Virus record (IMG/VR): IMGVR_UViG_3300023174_000130
Span: 19,216-83,215 of that record
Length of the DNA: 64,000 bases
Direction: 5' to 3' (one strand)
Source: a virus
Shown here: positions 1 to 8,401 of the stretch, in pieces
Numbering within the stretch: position 1 is the stretch's first letter
How the letters are laid out: each line of letters starts with the position of its first letter
Notes under the pieces: model-generated
Told to the model about the DNA's origin: nothing
The model's database searches: none
Seen by the model: only the letters and a program-made list of their open reading frames with translations
Position numbers and translations under genes: made by a program

Positions 1-527
1 ATGTACTCAATGCGCTTGAGAACTCCAACTGCAATCTGAGCCTTTTCAGCACTTGGAACAGTAAAATCAATTCCAGTGCACCGAGAATGCAAAGCATCAA
101 TAATCCGATTCTTATAGTTGCAAGTCATGACGAATCTGCAGTTATTTGCAAATTCCTCTATGGCTCCACGCAATGCTGGCTGAATAGACTGTGCATTCGC
201 ATAGTCAAACTCGTCCAGAATTACTATCTTCAGTACACTGTTAAGTGAGACTGTAGAACAATAATTACGAATCTTTGTCCGAAGAGTATCAATACCATTC
301 TCTTCTGAGCAGTTGATTATAATGCTATCGGCACTCAAATCATTCGCCAAGGCACGGGCAACCGTAGTTTTGCCCGTGCCTGCCTTTCCATATAGCATCA
401 TGTTTGGAATTGTACCTTCCTTAATCATGCCTTTAAACACAGTGGCAAGATCAATAGGAAGAATGCAATCAGACAGTGTTTTGGGGCGATACTTTTCGAC
501 CCAAAGTAGATTAGTCACATCAGACAC
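1..527 (-). CDS. gp44: clamp-loader ATPase subunit, partial (cut by window edge)
   Basis: AAA+ clamp-loader small subunit like T4 gp44, which with gp62 loads the gp45 sliding clamp onto DNA. From a GTG at 527 the minus strand reads 175 codons off the window edge. Visible are LLWVEKYRPKT near the N-terminus, Walker A GKAGTGKTT (residues 47-55), Walker B IVILDE (101-106) and the SRC arginine-finger motif (148-150). The GTG overlaps the end of gp45 by a few bases in another frame, so the two are probably translationally coupled. The C-terminal part lies outside the window. The start is inferred from the conserved WVEKYRP box just downstream, because no ATG is available there. Family identity is secure. 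Confidence 0.93.
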   Translation of the reverse strand, partial: MSDVTNLLWVEKYRPKTLSDCILPIDLATVFKGMIKEGTIPNMMLYGKAGTGKTTVARALANDLSADSIIINCSEENGIDTLRTKIRNYCSTVSLNSVLKIVILDEFDYANAQSIQPALRGAIEEFANNCRFVMTCNYKNRIIDALHSRCTGIDFTVPSAEKAQIAVGVLKRIEY

Positions 528-529
528 GA

Positions 530-1201
530 TTAACCCCGCTTGATGGCGATGTAGTAAGAAAGATCCAGACTCTTATGTGTAAACTTAGAAACAACAGTGT
601 CAGTCAATTCAACGGTGTATGAACCAGGAATGAACTTCATTTCAGAAACATTGATAGTTCCTTCAAAATCCATACCCGTGTAGTTCTCATCAATAACAAT
701 TTCAAAGTTATTGCTAGTGCTTTGGCTGGAGTCATCAACGCTGATGACAAACTTTCCATCTTGACCAATCATACGGAGATCACTGACCTGAAGAATACTA
801 GATGCCTTGAGAACTTCATTTAGATCTTTTTCATCAAGATCAAACTTAGTTACTGAATTGGGCATTTTCATTTCTTTAGTCGGAATCGTCAATAGGCTTG
901 GTTCCGAATAATAGTAAGTAACACTAGATCGACCATTTGTAATCACGACATGAGTGTCATGAAACTCAAGATCGGGGTTGTTAAACATGCTAACAATACC
1001 AAGAAACTTATTGAGATCCCAGATAGGAACCTCAACATCAAAGTCCTCGGTTACCTTTGCCTGCACATAAATGTTCTTACCGGGAGAAATCGTCTTTAAT
1101 ACGTTTCCCGCCTGAATAAGAATGTTGGAGTTAATGGCTGCAAAATTCTTTAAAATGTTATAGGTTTCTTTGCTCAGACGCATTTTTGTCACAGTATTCA
1201 T
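530..1201 (-). CDS. gp45: sliding clamp (DNA polymerase processivity and late-transcription factor)
   Basis: At 223 residues it is close to T4 gp45 (228). In T4 the trimeric ring tethers the phage polymerase to DNA and also activates late transcription by contacting gp55 and gp33, both of which are encoded in this window. The N-terminus (MRLSKETYNILKNFAAIN) and the block WDLNKFLGIVSMF are typical of the family. The gene sits between a small basic gene and gp44, as in T4-like genomes. A purine-rich AGAAAG lies a few bases upstream of the ATG. It is probably read from the gp55-gp47-gp46 operon and from promoters just upstream at 1378-1416. Confidence 0.93.
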   Translation of the reverse strand: MNTVTKMRLSKETYNILKNFAAINSNILIQAGNVLKTISPGKNIYVQAKVTEDFDVEVPIWDLNKFLGIVSMFNNPDLEFHDTHVVITNGRSSVTYYYSEPSLLTIPTKEMKMPNSVTKFDLDEKDLNEVLKASSILQVSDLRMIGQDGKFVISVDDSSQSTSNNFEIVIDENYTGMDFEGTINVSEMKFIPGSYTVELTDTVVSKFTHKSLDLSYYIAIKRG

Positions 1202-1218
1202 ATAAATCTTTCTGTAAA

Positions 1219-1371
1219 TTAATCAAAGTCTTTACGATAAACACTATCGTTAAGTTGCTGCTTTTGTTCATGCCGATTGCCACGAACATTTCTCTTCTGT
1301 TGTTTCTTGCTCAAGCCAGTAGGCTTATTCTTGCGACGATTTTTAAACTTTTCAAAACTCTCTTCATTCAT
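1219..1371 (-). CDS. small basic protein of unknown function between gp46 and gp45
   Basis: Fifty residues starting MNEESFEKFKNRRKNK and rich in Lys, Arg and Gln (KKQQKRNVRGN). A longer in-frame start at 1491 would run deep into gp46, so I chose the ATG at 1371. It is preceded by TATAAT six bases upstream and by a late box at 1409-1416. I do not recognise the family. Its charge suggests nucleic-acid or polymerase binding, but that is only inference. The position, next to clamp and recombination genes, is one where T4-like phages often carry a small ORF. Confidence 0.6.
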   Translation of the reverse strand: MNEESFEKFKNRRKNKPTGLSKKQQKRNVRGNRHEQKQQLNDSVYRKDFD

Positions 1372-1377
1372 AGTTCT

Positions 1378-1405
1378 ATTATAACTCCAATTTCGTATAA
1401 TACAA
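1378..1405 (-). promoter_or_regulatory. early-type promoter of the 50-residue gene (leaderless)
   Basis: On the minus strand: TTGTAT, 16 bases, then TATAAT, which ends six bases before the ATG at 1371. The -35 is weak, but the geometry matches the stronger promoters in this window. Confidence 0.5.
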
Positions 1406-1408
1406 ATA

Positions 1409-1416
1409 TATTTATA
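1409..1416 (-). promoter_or_regulatory. T4-type late promoter box upstream of the small gene and gp45
   Basis: Perfect TATAAATA on the minus strand, inside the 3' end of gp46. It would let gp55 transcribe the small gene, gp45 and gp44 late. Confidence 0.6.
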
Positions 1417-3133
1417 CCTGAACCTTGATTTTTGAAAAATTATTTTTCTTTTCAAATTGCAAAGTTTGGTCAAACTTATCAACCAGTGCATCAGCTTTGT
1501 GGCTAATGATGTAGATTGAACATTTGTTCTTCATCTTATTCAATACTTTCATAAATGCCTCCGTACCCGCTGAATCCAAAGATGAATCTAGAATTTCATC
1601 AAAGATCAATAGATTACAATTGAGGCTGTTCTTCATCTTAGCAACTTCACGCCAAGTCAGCAGGATCGCCAAGTCGATGCGTTGTTTCTCTCCCTCAGAG
1701 AAAGAGGAATATGAGAATGCATCTCTGTATCGTGACTTGATGGTCTCCTTGAATTCCTCATCGATTGTGAAGTCAACATAGAGATTAAGCTTTCCGAGGA
1801 ACTTGTTGACGAGTCCATTGATGATGGGAACATAATGTTTGATAATGCGGCTCTTAAGCCCCCCATCTTTGAGGATATCATAAACAACATCATAGTGAAT
1901 TTGTTGAGAGATAAAAGATTCAAGTTTTTTGGCAATATCATTCTTTTTATTTTCCGATTCATTCAGGCTATTTTCCAGTATAGAAATATTGCTTGAGGCT
2001 TCTTTGTCTTTCTTATCTTTTTCAATTACTTTGATATTGGATTCTGCATTTCCAATTCTATAATTCAAAGCATTTATGTCTTGGACTTTTCCTCTAGACA
2101 AGATCATGAGTTTTTCATATTCTTTCTTAGATGCTTCTAGCTCAATATTTTTCTTTTCCGCAACTTTAAGTGCCTCAGAACAATCTTTGGCTTTCTTGCG
2201 TTTTTCTTCCAGATGTTTTTCTTTTTGATCTTTGGGCAGAACTTGCAAGCAACACTTGCAGGTTGCATTTTCTTCTAGTGCCTTGATGTCATCCAGTAGT
2301 GTAGCATGTAGAGTTTCTGTCTTCACTAACATAGATGGAACATCTTTTAAAGATTCAATCTTTTTGTTAATCTTTGTTATTTGATCTCCAAGTTTTTTAT
2401 GATCATCAAGTTCAGTCTTAACTACAACTCTATCTTGATCTATTTGCTCTTGGTATTCTTTAATGCGATTTACAAGAACATTTATATCATCAGCATTGCT
2501 AGTCTTTACTTGATCAATAAATTCTTTTTGAGACTTGATCTTTTCATGAGCAATCTTGACCAAACTTTCATGCTCTCCAATAGACACCTTCAACGAACTC
2601 AGTTGGCCCTTTACGTGCTGGTTCATATCTGCCAAGATATCAAGATCCAAAAGACCTTCAATAATCTTACGGCGTTCCGAAGGAGTCAACTGCATGAATG
2701 GTATGAAGTTTGATTTACCAAGGATGACAACCTGCTTAAAGGCTGCATAATCAAATCCAAGAATATGCTCTTCAAACATTTCTTGGTAATCTTTTGACTT
2801 AGCATTCTGGTCAATCATATTACCATCTTTGATAATTTCAAAGATCTTTGGAGATAGACCACGACGAACCAAGTAATGAGATCCTGCCTTGTTGAATTCT
2901 ATTTCAACTAGGCAATTCTTGCCATTAACGGTGTTTACAAGCTGCGGTATATTAATGGGTCGGAAGGGCTTTCCAAACAATCCAAAGCACAGGGAGTCCA
3001 ATAGCGCAAAAGACTTTCCATGTCCGTTGGTACCCGTGACTAGCGTAGTCTTATGGCTATTTAATTTAATCTCTGAAAAATTTGTGCCAAACGATCCAAA
3101 ATTTTTAAACCGAACTGTTAAAAATTCAATCAC
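1412..3133 (-). CDS. gp46: recombination endonuclease ATPase subunit (Rad50/SbcC-like)
   Basis: At 573 residues it is close to T4 gp46 (560). With gp47 it forms the Mre11-Rad50-type complex that resects DNA ends for recombination-dependent replication and host DNA degradation. Walker A is GTNGHGKS (34-41). A long coiled coil follows, with a zinc-hook CKCC at its apex. The C-terminal lobe has the ABC signature (SFSEGEKQR) and Walker B LLIFDEILDSSLD. The 3' end reaches into the leader of the small gene at 1371. The start overlaps the gp47 stop by four bases. Confidence 0.95.
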   Translation of the reverse strand: MIEFLTVRFKNFGSFGTNFSEIKLNSHKTTLVTGTNGHGKSFALLDSLCFGLFGKPFRPINIPQLVNTVNGKNCLVEIEFNKAGSHYLVRRGLSPKIFEIIKDGNMIDQNAKSKDYQEMFEEHILGFDYAAFKQVVILGKSNFIPFMQLTPSERRKIIEGLLDLDILADMNQHVKGQLSSLKVSIGEHESLVKIAHEKIKSQKEFIDQVKTSNADDINVLVNRIKEYQEQIDQDRVVVKTELDDHKKLGDQITKINKKIESLKDVPSMLVKTETLHATLLDDIKALEENATCKCCLQVLPKDQKEKHLEEKRKKAKDCSEALKVAEKKNIELEASKKEYEKLMILSRGKVQDINALNYRIGNAESNIKVIEKDKKDKEASSNISILENSLNESENKKNDIAKKLESFISQQIHYDVVYDILKDGGLKSRIIKHYVPIINGLVNKFLGKLNLYVDFTIDEEFKETIKSRYRDAFSYSSFSEGEKQRIDLAILLTWREVAKMKNSLNCNLLIFDEILDSSLDSAGTEAFMKVLNKMKNKCSIYIISHKADALVDKFDQTLQFEKKNNFSKIKVQV

Positions 3134-4176
3134 TCTTCATCCTTTGATAGTGCATTATTATACGCTTCATCTATGATACGTGCAAGAAACTTCTTGTCAA
3201 TAGACTTTTCCTGAATAGTCTCAAGTTCTTCGTGTAGAAGTTGGAGAGTATCCTTATGAACATCTACGGCTACCAGTTCAGGGTTTGCAGATACCTCTTC
3301 AGTCACTGCCAGTTCTGCCACGCCTGCTTCATAGAATTTATCCATGTATTTTTCAAAACTCGCAGCCTTCGTGCGCTTCTTGATAAAAATCTTGACATAG
3401 CAGTCCTTGAACTTTGAGTAGTCAAGTTTTTCTGGTTCGTCTTCATTATAATCAAACGTATAGAATAACTTTTTGTTATTTTCGACAAATACCAGTTCTC
3501 TAGCCAAAAAGTCAAATGTGTGGAATCCCTTTGGTTCCCATACATCCGAGAAAGCCATCTGGTATTGCGTCCCCAGATAATGAATATTGTCACGAGTGGA
3601 CTTAATATGATAATGCCCAGTAAGAACGTATTCAAACTTGTCGAAGTGTTTGGGGTCATATCCTTGCTCTATAAAGATACCACGAATACTCTGAAATCCA
3701 AATAATTCCAGATGTCCCATAAGAAGAGAGCATGTGGTATTGGTGATAAACTTTGCTGCCTGTCCTTCATTTTCTGGATTGATCCACGGTAGAAGAGCAA
3801 CGCAACCTGCTGAGGTTTGAATCTCTGTTGGCTCAGAATAGATTTCCCAGTTTTGATATGGGGCAACCAACTCATGCAATGAATTTACATTGTTATTATT
3901 GCGATAATAAGTATCATGATTACCACAAATGGCAATGCATTTTACTCCCATGTCTCTTAAAGGTTCAAAGAACCTAGTTCTGACTTGATGTAGTGTCTTA
4001 AAGTTTATATACTTTCTACGGTCAAAAACATCTCCCAGATGGAAGATGGTCTTGATGTTGTTTTCCTTCAAATAAGGAAACAATTGTTCTTCAAAAAATG
4101 ATAAAAAGTATTCAAGTACGATAGGAGAATCGGCCTTATAGCCGAAATGAGTATCGTTAAGAATTATTGCTTTCAT
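3130..4176 (-). CDS. gp47: recombination endonuclease subunit (Mre11/SbcD-like phosphoesterase)
   Basis: At 348 residues it matches T4 gp47 (339). Calcineurin-like phosphoesterase motifs appear in order: NDTHFGYK, LGDVFDRRK, CGNHDTYYRN, MGHLELFG and LTGHYHIKS. Together they supply the two-metal site. It partners gp46, whose gene begins four bases before this one ends. Its own start overlaps the gp55 stop, so the three are translationally coupled. Confidence 0.95.
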   Translation of the reverse strand: MKAIILNDTHFGYKADSPIVLEYFLSFFEEQLFPYLKENNIKTIFHLGDVFDRRKYINFKTLHQVRTRFFEPLRDMGVKCIAICGNHDTYYRNNNNVNSLHELVAPYQNWEIYSEPTEIQTSAGCVALLPWINPENEGQAAKFITNTTCSLLMGHLELFGFQSIRGIFIEQGYDPKHFDKFEYVLTGHYHIKSTRDNIHYLGTQYQMAFSDVWEPKGFHTFDFLARELVFVENNKKLFYTFDYNEDEPEKLDYSKFKDCYVKIFIKKRTKAASFEKYMDKFYEAGVAELAVTEEVSANPELVAVDVHKDTLQLLHEELETIQEKSIDKKFLARIIDEAYNNALSKDEE

Positions 4177-4742
4177 ATGTCAAGAGTATCTTTTTTAGAT
4201 TTTCTTTTTCTTTTAATAGAAGTTTTGGCTGGCTTTAACATATCATCAAATCGTTTCATGTCAAGATCAGTCAAGCCAAAGAAATCTCTTCGTCCTATAT
4301 CGATACCAGCATAAGTTTCATTAAACCAGTTATGAAAATCTTTATCATTCTGCTGTTCTGCGTATTTGTACTGCGTGTACTTTTCTTTCTTTTCTTTGTT
4401 TATAATACGCACAAAAGAAAACCAGCAAATCTGTGTTAGATAGCCAAATGGGCTAGTAGACTTGCTGGGGTCAAAGTTATCAATATAAGTTATGCAATTT
4501 AATACTGCATCTGATACCATCTCTTCTCTATACGGATAATTTGCAAAATTTGGTCTGAATGATAAACGTGATGCTATTTTTAAAACACATTCACCTATAA
4601 AATCAGGTAACTTTGGTTTCTTTCTTCCAGCATTTTCGGCATCATCACGCTTTTTACGATATTCTACTAAAGCATCATATAGTTCTTGATTACTTACGTA
4701 ATCTGCATCCGATGCTTTCTTTTTCTTTTTAGGTTGTTTCAC
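4173..4742 (-). CDS. gp55: late-transcription sigma factor
   Basis: At 189 residues it matches T4 gp55 (185), the divergent sigma factor that lets host RNA polymerase recognise TATAAATA late promoters. The helical block NFDPSKSTSPFGYLTQIC followed by WFSFVRIINKEKKEK corresponds to the sigma-2-like region. N- and C-termini are lysine-rich. The start is a GTG, chosen because TATAAT ends six bases before it, so the mRNA should begin at or next to this GTG. It heads the gp55-47-46-45-44 operon and is separated by only 53 bases from the glycan cassette upstream. Its targets are listed as late boxes below. Confidence 0.92.
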   Translation of the reverse strand: MKQPKKKKKASDADYVSNQELYDALVEYRKKRDDAENAGRKKPKLPDFIGECVLKIASRLSFRPNFANYPYREEMVSDAVLNCITYIDNFDPSKSTSPFGYLTQICWFSFVRIINKEKKEKYTQYKYAEQQNDKDFHNWFNETYAGIDIGRRDFFGLTDLDMKRFDDMLKPAKTSIKRKRKSKKDTLDI

Positions 4743-4748
4743 AATAGT

Positions 4749-4776
4749 ATTATACTATAAAAAATTAAATTGTCAA
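4749..4776 (-). promoter_or_regulatory. strong early-type promoter for gp55-gp47-gp46
   Basis: Minus strand: TTGACA, 16 bases, TATAAT, six bases, GTG start of gp55. Both hexamers match the sigma70 consensus. Start-point prediction puts +1 on or beside the initiation codon. Confidence 0.85.
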
Positions 4777-4795
4777 TTACTAATTAAAATAATAA

Positions 4796-5392
4796 TTAAT
4801 GCCATTCCATTATAGAAATGTTCATTTTTGCAAATTCATTAATTATTTCATTTTTTTCTTGTATTTTTACATTACGATTTTCGTACCAAAACCCATCATG
4901 CCACTCTATTATTAATTGATTAACAGTAAATAAATTTTTACAATTTAATAAATCCTTTAAAAATTCAAATTCTGCTCCCTCAATGTCGCATTTTATTTTT
5001 ACTGAATCTGTTGGTTGTATATCACACAATTTAAAAAGAGTATTAGCAGAAATGCATTTAACTTGAATTTTTGACCACTCCCATTCTGGTTGTTTCCAAA
5101 GTTCTTTAAGATTGGGAGGATCGCTTAAAATATTACAGGCTTCGCTTGTTTTACTCTTATCTAAATTAAATGTTACTATATCGTCTTTATTGCCAACAGC
5201 ATAATCATATAAATTAATATATTGAAAATTTTTTGTATTTTCTTCAAGTTTTTTTAATGCTTCACTATAAACATTTGGATTTGGTTCAAAACAATAAATT
5301 CCATAAGAGCTATCTATTATGTTTTTATTATAAAGATGGTTTAATCCTTCAAACTTATGCGATCCGAGATCTATTAATTTATTTTTATTCAT
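4796..5392 (-). CDS. FkbM-family methyltransferase 1
   Basis: 198 residues of the S-adenosylmethionine-dependent FkbM fold. LIDLGSH near the N-terminus is the first SAM loop, YCFEPNP the second acidic strand, and IKCDIEGAEFEFLKDL the characteristic IEGAE motif near residue 135. FkbM enzymes often O-methylate sugars of surface glycans. It is the last gene of the cassette and resembles the protein at 9373-9963, down to its C-terminal EWH. The substrate is unknown; a phage-made or phage-modified glycan is inferred from the neighbouring genes. Confidence 0.8.
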   Translation of the reverse strand: MNKNKLIDLGSHKFEGLNHLYNKNIIDSSYGIYCFEPNPNVYSEALKKLEENTKNFQYINLYDYAVGNKDDIVTFNLDKSKTSEACNILSDPPNLKELWKQPEWEWSKIQVKCISANTLFKLCDIQPTDSVKIKCDIEGAEFEFLKDLLNCKNLFTVNQLIIEWHDGFWYENRNVKIQEKNEIINEFAKMNISIMEWH

Positions 5393-5399
5393 GATATAT

Positions 5400-6335
5400 T
5401 TATTTATTTAATTTTAGCCATTCTGGTAAATTAATTTTTGGATTCCATCCCAATTCTTTTTTAATTTTAGAATTATTTGCTAAAGTAATTCTAGCTTCAC
5501 CAAGCCGCGGTTTAATAAATTGTTTTTCTCCACCTATTATATTTGCAATTTCATTTATTGAATAATTTATACCAGTACCAACATTATATATTTGTCCAAA
5601 TTGATAAATTGTTTGTTTAGTACCATTTATTTGCCACTCATCAAATTCTTTAACTGCTGCTAATATATTTGCATTAACAACATCTGAAACATGAGTAAAA
5701 TCTCTTCTTTGTTCTCCATCACCAACTATGGTCATAGGTTCTCCATTTTTCTTTTGTCTTTGAAAAATTCCTATAACTGGAGCATACTGCCCCTTTAGTG
5801 GCTGACGTTCGCCGTATACATTAAAATATCTAAAAATTATTGTTTCTAAATTATACAATTTAGAATACATTTTACACAATTCTTCACCAGAAGTTTTAGT
5901 TACGGAATAAGGATTGAGACAATCATTTGGCATATCTTCATTTAATGGTGGTGTATTTTTTAATCCATATGCAGAAGAAGTTGATGAATATACTACTCGT
6001 TTAACTTTATGTTTTCTAGATAATTCTAATATTGTGGCAGTTCCAACTACATTTGCTTCGACTGCCTTTAAGGGATCTATGATACATGGCTGAATTCTTG
6101 CTTCTGCGGCAATGTGAAATACTACATCTGGTTGGTGTCTTTCAAAGACATCGGAGCACATTTCATAATCACAAATATTGTACTTGTAATTATTTGCCTT
6201 TTTATTCCAGTAAAACTGATCATGTGCATCAGACGATTCATTATCAATTACAGTAACATTATGCCCACTTTCAATTAATTTGTCAACTAAATTTGAACCA
6301 ATAAAACCTGCTCCACCTGTTATTAAATAATTCAT
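5400..6335 (-). CDS. NAD-dependent nucleotide-sugar epimerase/dehydratase 1
   Basis: 311 residues of the extended short-chain dehydrogenase family (GalE/RmlB/WbpP-like). The Rossmann loop ITGGAGFIGSN is at the N-terminus, SSTSSAYG carries the catalytic Ser/Thr, and YSVTK is the YxxxK pair. RRDFTHVSD is the substrate-side signature. Likely action is epimerisation of a UDP- or GDP-sugar that feeds the neighbouring glycosyltransferases. The C-terminus (KIKKELGWNPK) is also typical. The exact sugar cannot be told from sequence. Confidence 0.87.
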   Translation of the reverse strand: MNYLITGGAGFIGSNLVDKLIESGHNVTVIDNESSDAHDQFYWNKKANNYKYNICDYEMCSDVFERHQPDVVFHIAAEARIQPCIIDPLKAVEANVVGTATILELSRKHKVKRVVYSSTSSAYGLKNTPPLNEDMPNDCLNPYSVTKTSGEELCKMYSKLYNLETIIFRYFNVYGERQPLKGQYAPVIGIFQRQKKNGEPMTIVGDGEQRRDFTHVSDVVNANILAAVKEFDEWQINGTKQTIYQFGQIYNVGTGINYSINEIANIIGGEKQFIKPRLGEARITLANNSKIKKELGWNPKINLPEWLKLNK

Positions 6336-6359
6336 ATAATTTTTTTTAATAAAAATTGT

Positions 6360-7067
6360 TTATGCACAATACCGAACATCGAATAAAGGCATGTGTATTT
6401 TACCATCACCATTAAAGTGTATAAAATATGGTATAGAATTTGTTTCTTTAAAAGTAAGTTGTTTAGATTCTTTGTTTATAATAAAATCTTCATTATTATT
6501 AAGCAAAAATGTATTAATAAAAATATTTGCAGTTGTATCAAGTTTTACTGAGAAGTACGGATCATGAAAAGAATTGTAGTAAATAGTTTCCATAAAACCT
6601 TGGTCGGTAAATCTTCTCCATGTCATATGATTTTCTATAGAAAGAGAACTTTCAAATAACTCTATCATATATTCTCTATATCCAATCCAGCAACCCGCAC
6701 AAGGAAATTTTAATTTTGTATTTGATTTTGAAGCTAAAAAACTTTCGTATTCTTTAAATGGAAAACAATTTGCCTCTCCAGATATTAATAATTTGCATTC
6801 ATGTTTTTTAAAATCTTCTTCTATATTTGTTAGGGATTTATTTACCAATACATCAAAAGCATCTACAAGAATTACAATTTCATCATCAATATTTTTCATT
6901 GCTTCTGCGGCATGAAACATTTTAGTATGATAAAAATCGGTACTGGTACTTCCATCTGTATATAAGATTAGATTTTCACTATGTTCTGGAGAATATTTTT
7001 GTAAACTATTTACCAGCGGATTTGCGTATTCTTTATTGTTTGTAAAACAAGGGGATATTATTTTCAT
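6360..7067 (-). CDS. glycosyltransferase resembling the PLOD/procollagen glycosyltransferase domain
   Basis: 235 residues. The N-terminal MKIISPCFTN, an acidic DAFDVLV near residue 70, and the block LLISGEANCFPF...FPCAGCWIGYREY resemble the glycosyltransferase domain of lysyl hydroxylase/procollagen galactosyltransferases, which also occurs in some large viruses. A role in transferring hexoses within the cassette is inferred. It lies 3 bases from the dehydrogenase upstream and 24 bases from the epimerase downstream. The acceptor is unknown. Confidence 0.65.
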   Translation of the reverse strand: MKIISPCFTNNKEYANPLVNSLQKYSPEHSENLILYTDGSTSTDFYHTKMFHAAEAMKNIDDEIVILVDAFDVLVNKSLTNIEEDFKKHECKLLISGEANCFPFKEYESFLASKSNTKLKFPCAGCWIGYREYMIELFESSLSIENHMTWRRFTDQGFMETIYYNSFHDPYFSVKLDTTANIFINTFLLNNNEDFIINKESKQLTFKETNSIPYFIHFNGDGKIHMPLFDVRYCA

Positions 7068-7070
7068 ATA

Positions 7071-7787
7071 TTACTCGTATTTTAATATACCATCAATGAA
7101 ATTTGAATTCATATATTTTTTTAAAATATTTGCATTTGGAATAACGCAATGGCCACCAATTTTTTCTGTTGCATATAATACGGGCCGAATTACATTATTT
7201 TTGTTAAGTTTAATATAGCCATCATTATAAGAGGTGTTAAATGAAGTCATTACTTCATCAAAATCAAGTTTATTTAAATCACATAATTGTTTTACATCAG
7301 CATGAAAAGCTATACATAATCCATAATATGTTGTGTCAAGTAATTTTCCATATTCTGTAGTTAAAGTATTTTTACAAATATAAAAAGGTATTTGTAATTC
7401 ATTTAAATGTTCTGAATAAAGAGTTGCAGCTTCTTTTATTTCTGAACCAATATACTTTAAAAAAGTTTTTATGCCTATATCTAAATTTGGATGTAACCCG
7501 CGCACCGGTGAATGGCAAACAAGGCCATTAATTTGTTTAGTAGTTCCCGGTGCAACTGTGGAATGTATAACAGTTAAAACTGGTTTAAATTTAAAAATAT
7601 AATCATTTATAATTTTAACAAAAGATTCTGAAAAAGGAATACAAATATTTAAAATATCACAATTTTTTAAATCGTCATTGTGATTTGTTTTTGGATCAAT
7701 TATTTTTGGAGTATATCCTTTTTCAATATAAATTTTATTTAAACTGCTTCCTATTTCACCCAAACCAATAATTCCTATATTTTTCAT
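7071..7787 (-). CDS. UDP-sugar dehydrogenase-like NAD-binding protein (short form)
   Basis: 238 residues beginning IGIIGLGEIGSSL, a Rossmann GxGxxG. It has TVIHSTVAPGTT in the position typical of UDP-glucose/UDP-mannuronate dehydrogenases and GGHCVIPN near residue 212, matching the GGHC catalytic-cysteine motif. The family is usually about 400 residues or more, and the C-terminal UDP-binding domain is absent here. The enzyme is therefore either a minimal oxidoreductase or works on an unusual substrate. Confidence 0.7.
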   Translation of the reverse strand: MKNIGIIGLGEIGSSLNKIYIEKGYTPKIIDPKTNHNDDLKNCDILNICIPFSESFVKIINDYIFKFKPVLTVIHSTVAPGTTKQINGLVCHSPVRGLHPNLDIGIKTFLKYIGSEIKEAATLYSEHLNELQIPFYICKNTLTTEYGKLLDTTYYGLCIAFHADVKQLCDLNKLDFDEVMTSFNTSYNDGYIKLNKNNVIRPVLYATEKIGGHCVIPNANILKKYMNSNFIDGILKYE

Positions 7788-7792
7788 GTTAT

Positions 7793-8401
7793 TTATTCTA
7801 ATATAAAAAGATCATCGTTACCAGAAATTTTTTCACAATATTTGTAACCTTTAGTATATAAAAAATCTAAAGTATATTTTTGATAATCAGGTCTGTTTGC
7901 AGTCTCAATCAAAATATATTTTGGTTTTATTTTATTAAAATTTAAACCTAAAAGAGCTGCAACTTCATATCCTTCCAAATCTAAAGATAAAAAATCTATC
8001 TGTTTAACATTATTTGTATCAAAAATATATTCCAAGGTCAATGCTGGAACTTCAACACCACCTTCGTTAATTTTACCGTAAATTTCTTGTTTTTGGTGTT
8101 CTGTAAAATAATCAGGAATATCAAATATTGCACACATTAAACTATTTCTGTCTGTTCTTAAAAAATTTCCTTTTACAGTTTTGTCTTTATATTCATTTGA
8201 TACAAGAGCACCATGTATGGTTTTAACTTTTCTATTTAAACAACATTGATTATATTTTGTTGGATTTGGTTCAACCAAAATACCATTCCACCCGTTTAAT
8301 TCCAAAAAATGTGTATTACTTTCTTCAAGTCCATCATTGGCTCCAGCTTCAAAAAAGAAACCATTTTTTATTGATGCTAAAATTTCCTGCAATCTACTCA
8401 T
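7793..8401 (-). CDS. FkbM-family methyltransferase 2
   Basis: 202 residues. The first SAM loop is FFEAGANDGLEES, followed by LVEPNP and LSLDLEGYEVAALLGL, the variant of IEGAE in this branch. It belongs to the FkbM/NodZ-adjacent group found in surface-polysaccharide clusters. Its start overlaps the stop of the 8398-9369 epimerase. It is divergent from the other two FkbM proteins here, so it was probably acquired independently. Confidence 0.8.
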   Translation of the reverse strand: MSRLQEILASIKNGFFFEAGANDGLEESNTHFLELNGWNGILVEPNPTKYNQCCLNRKVKTIHGALVSNEYKDKTVKGNFLRTDRNSLMCAIFDIPDYFTEHQKQEIYGKINEGGVEVPALTLEYIFDTNNVKQIDFLSLDLEGYEVAALLGLNFNKIKPKYILIETANRPDYQKYTLDFLYTKGYKYCEKISGNDDLFILE

